A stretch of 17,101 nt of DNA from DATLAN01 sp035527455 (GTDB lineage Bacteria; Planctomycetota; Planctomycetia; Pirellulales; Thermoguttaceae): the NCBI GenBank assembly GCA_035527455.1, contig DATLAN010000107.1:1-17101 (forward strand). Reading direction: 5' to 3'. Positions 6,022 to 12,221 of the stretch are shown here, piece after piece (position 1 is the first letter of the stretch; the number at the start of each line of letters is the position of its first letter). Made by a program: the position numbers and the translations under genes. The notes beneath the pieces were generated by a model. The model was not told the DNA's origin. It worked only from the letters and a program-made list of their open reading frames with translations, and did not search any database.

Positions 6022-6809
6022 TATTCAGTCTGGGAGGCGTCGGCTTCGAGCCGGCGGCGGGTGACGTGGGGGGTGGCGTGACTGCGGCGGCCGAGTTCGA
6101 TGTCTTCGCCGAAGTAGGATTCTCGGGCTTCGGGGTTGGCCAGCACTTCGCTCGGGGAGCCGTGGCAGAGGACTTGCCCGGTACGAATCACGTAGCTGCG
6201 ATCCGTGATCTGGAGCGTTTCGCGAACCTGGTGATCGGTGATCAGGATCGCGATCCCCTCGCCGGCCAACTTGCGGATGATCTGCTGGATACTTGCCACG
6301 GTCACCGGGTCGATGCCCGTGAACGGTTCGTCCAGCAGGATGATCTTGGGATTGGAGACCAGAGCCCGGGCGATCTCCAGGCGCCGGCGTTCGCCGCCGG
6401 AGAGCGACATGGCCAGCGATTTGCGGAGCCGGGCGATGTCGAACTGTTCGAGCAGCTCGTCGCACCTTTGCAGCCGCGTCTTGCGGTCGAAGCCGAGCAT
6501 TTCCATCACGCCCAGCAGGTTCTTCTCGACCGAGAGCTTGCGGAAGACGCTCGATTCCTGGGCGAGGTACCCCATGCCGCCGTCGCGGGCGCGCCGGTAC
6601 ATGGGCCAATCGGTCACGTCTTTGCCGCCGAGGAAGACCTTACCCTCGTTCGATTCGATCATTCCGCAGGTGATTCGGAAGCTGGTGGTTTTCCCGGCCC
6701 CGTTGGGTCCCAGGAGTCCGACGGTCTCGCCCGCCTCCACGCAGAAATCGACTCCGTCGACCACGCGGCGGGTGCCGTAGATTTTCACCAATCCTTGGAC
6801 GTCGAGCAT
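6021..6809 (-). CDS. lptB: LPS export ABC transporter ATP-binding protein LptB
   Basis: This 262-residue ATPase would power the LptFG complex that lifts lipopolysaccharide from the inner membrane toward the outer membrane. ABC motifs in order are Walker A GPNGAGKTT (34-42), Q-loop Q84 in YLAQESSVFRKLSV, signature LSGGERRRLEIARAL (136-150), Walker B IILLDEP (157-162; D160, catalytic E161), and H193 in the switch ITDHQVRETL. The stretches around the Q-loop and switch histidine are characteristic of LptB rather than other ABC subfamilies. About 25 residues extend beyond the usual end (GRRSHATPHVTRRRLEAD). ATG 6809 gives MLDVQGLVKIYG. It follows signal peptidase B by 28 bp and is probably cotranscribed. 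LptF, LptG, LptA and LptC are not in the window. Confidence 0.95.
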   Translation of the reverse strand: MLDVQGLVKIYGTRRVVDGVDFCVEAGETVGLLGPNGAGKTTSFRITCGMIESNEGKVFLGGKDVTDWPMYRRARDGGMGYLAQESSVFRKLSVEKNLLGVMEMLGFDRKTRLQRCDELLEQFDIARLRKSLAMSLSGGERRRLEIARALVSNPKIILLDEPFTGIDPVTVASIQQIIRKLAGEGIAILITDHQVRETLQITDRSYVIRTGQVLCHGSPSEVLANPEARESYFGEDIELGRRSHATPHVTRRRLEADASQTE

Positions 6810-6837
6810 CGATTCGATCCGTCTTGCTGACAGCTCC

Positions 6838-8910
6838 TTAACGAACGTAGCCCATTCTGGAGAAATGCGGGAAGAAGGGGAACGGAATGTCCTGTCCGAA
6901 CACGGTGACTTTCCCGCGGGAATGGGGCCAGTAGATGTAGAGTGCCTTGCCGATCAACAGTTCTCGTTTGACGTAATACTCGTCTTTTTCCCAGACGTGC
7001 AACCCCTCAGTGGCAGTTTCCACCGTCAACGAGCGGTTTCCGTCAGTGATCTCCCATCGCGTGTTGTTTGCGTCCGCCGCGGCGATCCTGACGTCTGCGC
7101 CAAGCGAGACGCCTTTTTCCTGGAACGCCCGCCGGAGTTCCTGCGAAAAGACCCCTCGGGACAGGCTCGCCGCGTAGCTTCTATCGATAATGAACGTGTT
7201 CGCCCAAAGGCGGCTGTCTCTGCTCTTGGCGCTGTTGTCGCCCAAGGCGAGGAACTGGTCCGCACCCAGATAGAACGAGACTTGATTCATGTTCTCGGGA
7301 TCGAAGGCGGCGTCCCAACGATAGGAAGATGATTCGGAGAGAAGGTCGAGGACGTTTTCCGCGACGTCCTCCGAGCGAAATCGGGAGAGGGACCTGCCGT
7401 TGCGGCTCAACTCGGGAATCTTGATGAAGTCGGAGAAGCCGCTGATGTTTTGCCGCCGGGCGATGTAGTAGATGTCGCGGAAAACCTTCAGGTGGTCCAC
7501 CTGCAATTCGGCGCCCTGCGAGCCGATACCCACCGGGGCCAGGTCGCTTGCCCGGGGGCCGTCCTTCGGGATCGTGTTGTTCAAGGGAGCATAGCAGGTC
7601 GACACGTCGACGCCACCGAACTCGACCAACTCGCCGTCGACCCACAACCTGAGTTGATCGTCGCAGTTGGCCAGCAGGATCTCGTATCGGCCGGGCCCGC
7701 GAACGTCGGTCTGTGCCGAAAAGCGGTAGGCTTCTCCCTGCCAAGTGCGGGCGGGCGACTGGTCCGCGTCGACGGCATCGAGCGTCGCCGTCCCGGTGGC
7801 CGCGTCGATACGGCAGCGGAAACGCCAGCCTCCCTCGACCAGCTCGAAGATCGCCTCTCCGGAATCGGACCGGACGTCCAGCGTACACTGCAACGCCAGA
7901 TCGCCGACCCAATGGAGCCCCAGCGCGGCCGCCTCGGGCGGAGCTTCGTGCGTGGGCCGGTTGGTGTTGTAAGCGCAGAAGTCCGAGATCAACTGCCTTC
8001 CGGGGTCCACGCTGCCCGGCGCCGGCTCTCGGGGACGGCGCAGCCATTGAAGGTAAGACGGCGCCCGGTGCTCGTAGCGGAGCCAGGTTTCGCCGGGGGC
8101 ACTGCCGTCGCTCTCGAACGACTTGTCGTCCACCGAATACCAGGCCCCGGGCAGATTATCGTCGAAGGCCCGCCAGCGCGTTTGCCAGCCCAGGGCCTTG
8201 ATGGCCGGCATGTAGTCGTTGTCGAAGACGATCTGCAGCATGGCCAGGAGCTTTTCCGGCGGCTTCCGAGCGATCATCTCCGGTTGACCGTCGCGCTGGA
8301 CGCAGATGTCGCCGTGACGAATGGTGATCGTATCGCCGGGCAACCCGACCAGCCGCTTGATGTAGTTGGTTTTCGCCCCGCCGGGGAACTTGAAGACCGC
8401 TACGTCCCAACGCTCTGGATCGTTGAACTGGTGGGAGAACTTGCCGACGAGGATGCGGTCGCCTTTGTACGACGGGAAGTTCTTCCCTTGGGGATTGTCG
8501 GCGCTGAGGTCCATCGTGTATCGGCACATCGGACAGGTGGCGGCTCCCACGTGCGTGCCGTTGGGGACACCCGTATCGTTGTTGACCTCGTCGCTGGCAC
8601 TCACGCGGTACGGATAGCCACACGCCTCGCAAATCAGGTCCTTGTGCCGGCCCATCAGCGTCGGGGCCATCGACCCGGTGGGAATCACGAACGCTTCGGC
8701 CTCGAACGTGCGGAACAGAAAGGCCAACACGAAGGCGATCACCACCGATTCGATCGTTTCGCGGATCGCGGCGGGAGAGGGAGCGTGCCATCGGCTGGGT
8801 TTCACCGCCGGTTGGCCGTCCGGGGGCTTCGACGGGCCGCCCTCGGTTCGGGTCGGCTGGGTTTCGGCCGCTCGACGTGTTTTCTGGCTGGAAGGCGTTC
8901 GTTTCGACAT
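6838..8910 (-). CDS. lepB: Signal peptidase I with zinc-ribbon and jelly-roll-like insertions (paralogue B)
   Basis: This membrane-bound serine protease would remove Sec and Tat signal peptides, but at 690 residues it is about twice the usual length. A proline-rich basic N-terminus (1-48) precedes one membrane segment (about 52-68). Catalytic S80 lies in IPTGSMAPTL and catalytic K185 in YIKRLVGLPGD. The late conserved box is LALGDNSAKSRDSRLW (554-569). Two insertions stand out: CEACGYP and CPMCRY (C94, C97, C126, C129), which looks like a zinc ribbon, and about 340 residues between the lysine and GDNS boxes, with a beta-rich part (about 337-482) ending LKVFRDIYY. A further insertion at about 575-645 precedes the C-terminus. 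ATG 8910 was chosen over 8979 for its AGGA and because MSKRTPSS is a sensible N-terminus. It probably shares an operon with lptB and follows its paralogue at 9062. Confidence 0.92.
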   Translation of the reverse strand: MSKRTPSSQKTRRAAETQPTRTEGGPSKPPDGQPAVKPSRWHAPSPAAIRETIESVVIAFVLAFLFRTFEAEAFVIPTGSMAPTLMGRHKDLICEACGYPYRVSASDEVNNDTGVPNGTHVGAATCPMCRYTMDLSADNPQGKNFPSYKGDRILVGKFSHQFNDPERWDVAVFKFPGGAKTNYIKRLVGLPGDTITIRHGDICVQRDGQPEMIARKPPEKLLAMLQIVFDNDYMPAIKALGWQTRWRAFDDNLPGAWYSVDDKSFESDGSAPGETWLRYEHRAPSYLQWLRRPREPAPGSVDPGRQLISDFCAYNTNRPTHEAPPEAAALGLHWVGDLALQCTLDVRSDSGEAIFELVEGGWRFRCRIDAATGTATLDAVDADQSPARTWQGEAYRFSAQTDVRGPGRYEILLANCDDQLRLWVDGELVEFGGVDVSTCYAPLNNTIPKDGPRASDLAPVGIGSQGAELQVDHLKVFRDIYYIARRQNISGFSDFIKIPELSRNGRSLSRFRSEDVAENVLDLLSESSSYRWDAAFDPENMNQVSFYLGADQFLALGDNSAKSRDSRLWANTFIIDRSYAASLSRGVFSQELRRAFQEKGVSLGADVRIAAADANNTRWEITDGNRSLTVETATEGLHVWEKDEYYVKRELLIGKALYIYWPHSRGKVTVFGQDIPFPFFPHFSRMGYVR

Positions 8911-9061
8911 GGATGATCCTGGCCCGGGCGGATTCGCTACGCTAGAGTATTCGGCCGCTGGATGCAAACCTTTTCCCAACCTACAGAATTCTACTACGGG
9001 CGGCGGTCGGAATAAGTTTGCCCCCCAAGAAGGAGGTGCTCCAGGTCCTGCCGGCGCCCTT

Positions 9062-10477
9062 TCAGCGAATATAACGGATTCTCGTCGGGTCGGGAACGGG
9101 TAATTCCCACGGGCCGAGCCTGATGCGCCGCGAGGGGAAATGGACCACTAAAAGTTTCCCTACCAACAACTTAGCCCCAACGGCCGGTCCCGCCGGCCAG
9201 ATGCGGCTGTCCCGGGAAACGGGACTGTTGTCGCCCAAGACGAAGTATTCGTCGTCCGCCAGTTCATAACCGCTGTCCAGCCCCCACCGACCTTCCGGCC
9301 CGATGGGATGGGTGTAGTAAACGTCTCGGTACACGCGGAGATCTCGAACGACGACCCCGAGTCCCCCCCTCGATCCGATCGCCAGCGGGCTGGAGGTGTG
9401 TTCGACGGGGCGATCGGACGGATCGTAAGGCCAGGCGGGAAACGCCGGCCGACCGTCGAACGCCAAGACGAACTGCCGGTCGAATAGCGACACTTCCACC
9501 ATCGTGTCTCCGTCAAGCGGGGGCAACTCGCCGGCGCCCGCCGGAATCGACCGGCCGTTCTTCTGCACCGCGAAGCGACCCTTGCCCGGAAGAATCCGCA
9601 CCTGGAATTCGTCCCGGCCGTCGCTGGCTCGGATCGTCAATTCCCCCCGGCCGAAAGTCTCGACCAGTCGGAACGCCAACATCAGATCGGACACCTCGTG
9701 GAAGTCCTCCCAACGTCTCGGCTCGCTCTGGTTGTACCCGCAGACATCGGTAATGGGGCCCTCGCGGACTTCGCCGTTTTGGCCGGTGCCGCGATACCAG
9801 TGACGGTAGACCAACCAGTCGTCGGCCGGTTCCTCGTCCGACGTGGCGCGGCGTGCGAACCGCCCCTGCGAAGACCCCCAAAGACTGTCCTTGCTCTCGC
9901 CCTGCCAACGATCGGGCGGCACCGGCTCGATGACCGGCCGGTAGTCGGCGTCGTCGACGAGAATCGCCAGCGCCCGTTGTTGTGCCAGGGTCTTGCGCTG
10001 GATCTCTCCATTGGCATAAACGTCGCCATGGCGGATCCGGATCGACTCGCCGGGCAGGCCTACCACTCGCTTGACCAGGATTTGACCGGTTTCGGTCGGG
10101 TGGCGGAAGGCCACGACTTCCCAACGCTGCGGCCGGCGGAAATCGAAGATCGACTTGGCAATCAGGACACGGTCCCCGGGCACGTCGGGTAGTTGATCCA
10201 GGCCGGCTTGGGCATGGCCGCAAAGCGGACAAACCGCTCGGACTCCGACCGGCTTCAGATCGGAACCGCAAACGAATCGGTATCCGCAGTCGCTGCAAAT
10301 CACCTCCCGGTGCAAACCGAGCAGCGTGGGGGCCATCGACCCGCTGACGATCTGGCTGGGAGGCACCAGCCCTTCGACGCCCCAGGTCTGCAAGATCAAC
10401 AAAGCCACCACGGCCAAAATACCGCGTTGCGACAACGACCGCAGGCGGGAGTGTACGGCAGGCAAGGTGGAATGCAT
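9062..10477 (-). CDS. lepB: Signal peptidase I with zinc-ribbon and jelly-roll-like insertions (paralogue A)
   Basis: This is a second type I signal peptidase, 471 residues long, upstream of its paralogue on the same strand. A short basic N-terminus precedes one membrane segment (about 19-33). Catalytic S47 is in SQIVSGSMAPTL and catalytic K136 in ILVKRVVGLPGE; the conserved box is YFVLGDNSPVSRDSRIW (411-427). Cysteine pairs C61/C64 and C83/C86 form a putative zinc ribbon after the serine box. Residues about 160-405 are an insertion with ITDVCGYN (242-249) and a beta-rich region ending LRVYRDVYY, matching the insertion of paralogue B. The extra segment near the C-terminus of B is absent here. 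ATG 10477 has no clear Shine-Dalgarno, so the start is less certain. The 151-bp gap before paralogue B shows no other gene. Confidence 0.92.
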   Translation of the reverse strand: MHSTLPAVHSRLRSLSQRGILAVVALLILQTWGVEGLVPPSQIVSGSMAPTLLGLHREVICSDCGYRFVCGSDLKPVGVRAVCPLCGHAQAGLDQLPDVPGDRVLIAKSIFDFRRPQRWEVVAFRHPTETGQILVKRVVGLPGESIRIRHGDVYANGEIQRKTLAQQRALAILVDDADYRPVIEPVPPDRWQGESKDSLWGSSQGRFARRATSDEEPADDWLVYRHWYRGTGQNGEVREGPITDVCGYNQSEPRRWEDFHEVSDLMLAFRLVETFGRGELTIRASDGRDEFQVRILPGKGRFAVQKNGRSIPAGAGELPPLDGDTMVEVSLFDRQFVLAFDGRPAFPAWPYDPSDRPVEHTSSPLAIGSRGGLGVVVRDLRVYRDVYYTHPIGPEGRWGLDSGYELADDEYFVLGDNSPVSRDSRIWPAGPAVGAKLLVGKLLVVHFPSRRIRLGPWELPVPDPTRIRYIR

Positions 10478-10532
10478 CGGGGACAGATCGCCGGTCGATT
10501 CCGGTCCGAGTTTTGCGGCGGCACGTCCGCCG

Positions 10533-10553
10533 TCATGATACGTTCATGATACG
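10533..10553. promoter_or_regulatory. Direct repeat TCATGATACG x2 upstream of signal peptidase A
   Basis: Two perfect 10-bp copies (10533-10542, 10544-10553) are spaced 11 bp apart, one helical turn, about 55-75 bp upstream of the signal peptidase A start. On the minus strand they read CGTATCATGA. Placement and phasing would suit an operator or a -10-like element, but no regulator is identifiable. Confidence 0.3.
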
Positions 10554-10699
10554 CTGCCGGCACGAACAACGCGAGTACTCCCCCGTCCCGGAGAAATCTT
10601 CGTGCTGCATTTGACTTGAACCGCTTTCGCGTGGGGCTGGCGCCTCGGCCCACGGTGCGAGTATTCCGGCCGCCGAGAAGGATTGCAGAGTGTCGACGT

Positions 10700-11644
10700 T
10701 TAGGGGGCGGGCTTGTCCGCGGTGACGTCGCGGTCGGCAATGCCGCCCTCGACGCGTTGGTTTCCCAGGAAGAAGCGGCCGCCGCGGTCGAGCCATGCAG
10801 GAGCGGGATTCGAGAAGACGTTGCTGTTGCGGATCACCGTTTCCGAGTGGGGGAACGTGAGCACCTGGGCCTCGCCGTTGTTGCCGATCAGCGACACGTC
10901 GATCTCGACCTGCGACGCGCCGCCGACGGCCACGCCGGCGCGGCCGTTGCCGCGCGCCGTGACCCGGCCCAAGTAGACCTCCCGGGCGCTGTTGTGGGCG
11001 TTGATGCCGTCGACCTGGAATCCCTGGACGGTCAGGTTGACGATGCCCACGCCCCGGACGTGGAATAGCGTGATGCCGGTGGCGAGCTTCGCACAGGTGA
11101 AGCGGTAATCCTCCGGCAGCTTGTTCCGCTCCACGCAGAAGTAGATGTACCCGGCGTAAAAAAACCACTGTCGCGATTGAAGCTCGGGCAGCGCCCCGCT
11201 CGTCGGGTCGACGATCGCCCGCTCGGCCGGAATGTCGTCGATGAACAACTGCTGTGGGCCCATCTTCGGCGGCCGGAACCGGAACACGGCGCCGCGATAA
11301 TGTTCCCAGGCCTCCGGCGGCACGGGGGCCGAGCCGTCCAGAATCGCGTCGTTGCCGTCGATCACGAACGCCTGGTGCGGATACCCGCTGTGTCGGCTGC
11401 CGACCAGGCTGACGCTCTCGCGGTACGGCTCGCCGGTCTTGGTCAACACGATCCGGTCGCCGCTCTGGCCAAGTTGCAGAGCCCGGGCGATCGTCCGCAC
11501 GGGCCCCGACCGGTCGGCCACGTTCTTCGACTGCAGGCCGGTGAAGCTGTCGTCACCCGCCGTGTTGCTCACGTAGATATCCCGCCCGGCGGCGGGGGTG
11601 ATCAGCACGATCAACGCCAAGCCAAGGCTGCAAACTCTTCGCAT
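10700..11644 (-). CDS. Secreted right-handed beta-helix repeat protein
   Basis: This 314-residue protein has a cleavable signal peptide (MRRVCSLGLALIVLITPAAG, predicted cut near residue 20) and is probably exported. The mature protein starts RDIYVSNTAGDD. After this the sequence has the short beta-strand and turn rhythm of a parallel beta-helix (for example GITLFHVRGVGIVNLTVQGF, 190-209, and AGVAVGGASQVEIDVSLIGNN, 236-256). Such folds bind or cut polysaccharides in many exoproteins, but no catalytic residues can be assigned here. The frame stays open upstream to 11728; ATG 11644, with GGAG about 7 bp upstream, is preferred because the extension would translate the REP repeats. It is divergent from the giant exoprotein gene and 222 bp upstream of signal peptidase A. 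Confidence 0.85.
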   Translation of the reverse strand: MRRVCSLGLALIVLITPAAGRDIYVSNTAGDDSFTGLQSKNVADRSGPVRTIARALQLGQSGDRIVLTKTGEPYRESVSLVGSRHSGYPHQAFVIDGNDAILDGSAPVPPEAWEHYRGAVFRFRPPKMGPQQLFIDDIPAERAIVDPTSGALPELQSRQWFFYAGYIYFCVERNKLPEDYRFTCAKLATGITLFHVRGVGIVNLTVQGFQVDGINAHNSAREVYLGRVTARGNGRAGVAVGGASQVEIDVSLIGNNGEAQVLTFPHSETVIRNSNVFSNPAPAWLDRGGRFFLGNQRVEGGIADRDVTADKPAP

Positions 11645-11680
11645 CAGACGCTCCGTATCGCGTAACACTTCAGCCAAATG

Positions 11681-11787
11681 GTAGCCGGATTCGCAAGAAT
11701 TCGGGCCAAATGGTAGCCGGATTCGCAAGAATTCGGGCGTTGCCCGGTTTCACGCGAAATGGGCCGAATTCTTGCGAATCCGGCTAC
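11681..11787. repeat. GTAG palindrome cluster, CCGGATTC family (two direct copies plus one inverted)
   Basis: Two direct units start at 11681 and 11713 within perfect 32-bp tandem copies (11674-11705 and 11706-11737). Each has GTAG, arm CCGGATTC, loop GCAA and arm GAATTCGG, pairing with one G-T wobble. An inverted unit lies at 11764-11787, ending in CTAC. The last direct unit and the inverted unit make a REPIN-like pair of 75 bp. The stem is a variant of the element at 752, with a compensatory pair change. It sits between the divergent beta-helix and CotH genes. Confidence 0.85.
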
Positions 11788-12221
11788 AACTCGATGCCGA
11801 CGGCAGTTGGCTGAACAATTACTAAGTTTAGCATAAGTCGGGTCGGCGAGTTGGCAAAATCGCTACGACCGGCCGCCGGCGGCCTTCCGAGGCCGAGTTG
11901 TGCGAGAGAATACCCACCCCGGGCTATGCTGGCCTAGCCTACGGGCTATACCCGAGCGGCACAGGAAGCTTGCATTCACGGCTACTTCCGAAGATAATGA
12001 GTGCGTCGATCATGGCCGGTTATGCCTCCGTTTTTCCCGACGGCTGCCTGTTTGGCGAGCAGGTTTGTCCCCCGTGGTGCGGACCGGAAATTCGAGCGGG
12101 TCGGCCGATTCCAACTTTTGACCGGAACAGCTTCTCTTCTTGTGAATCTGCGGTCTGCCGTCCAGCCCGGAAATCGGATGGGGTCGGCGGATGACCGTAC
12201 GGGGTCGCGACGGAGGTAATC
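11788..12221. other. Intergenic region upstream of the giant exoprotein gene; no gene seen
   Basis: No supported gene lies here; short plus-strand frames at 11898-12219 are not convincing. An AT-rich island at 11807-11840 contains TTGGCT, 16 bp, then TAGCAT: a weak sigma-70-like match for the plus-strand gene. CGGGCTAT occurs twice (11920-11927, 11942-11949), the second inside CGGGCTATACCCG. The long leader would leave a 5' UTR of almost 400 nt if that promoter is used. Confidence 0.35.
12212..12217 (+). promoter_or_regulatory. Strong ribosome binding site that fixes a GTG start
   Basis: GGAGGT lies four bases before GTG 12222 and seven before GTG 12225. The frame is closed by TGA at 12192-12194, and no ATG occurs between that stop and these codons. 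Translation of the giant exoprotein must therefore begin at one of the two GTGs. Confidence 0.75.

Noticed and set aside
10590..10650. GGTTCAAGTC on the minus strand, resembling a tRNA T-arm
   Set aside because: The bases on either side do not form the 5-bp T-stem, and no anticodon or acceptor stem can be placed around it.
10571..10681. Imperfect direct repeat GCGAGTA(C/T)TCC upstream of signal peptidase A
   Set aside because: Matches are short (7 perfect bases plus partial extension at 10571 and 10657) and can arise by chance in this GC-rich region.
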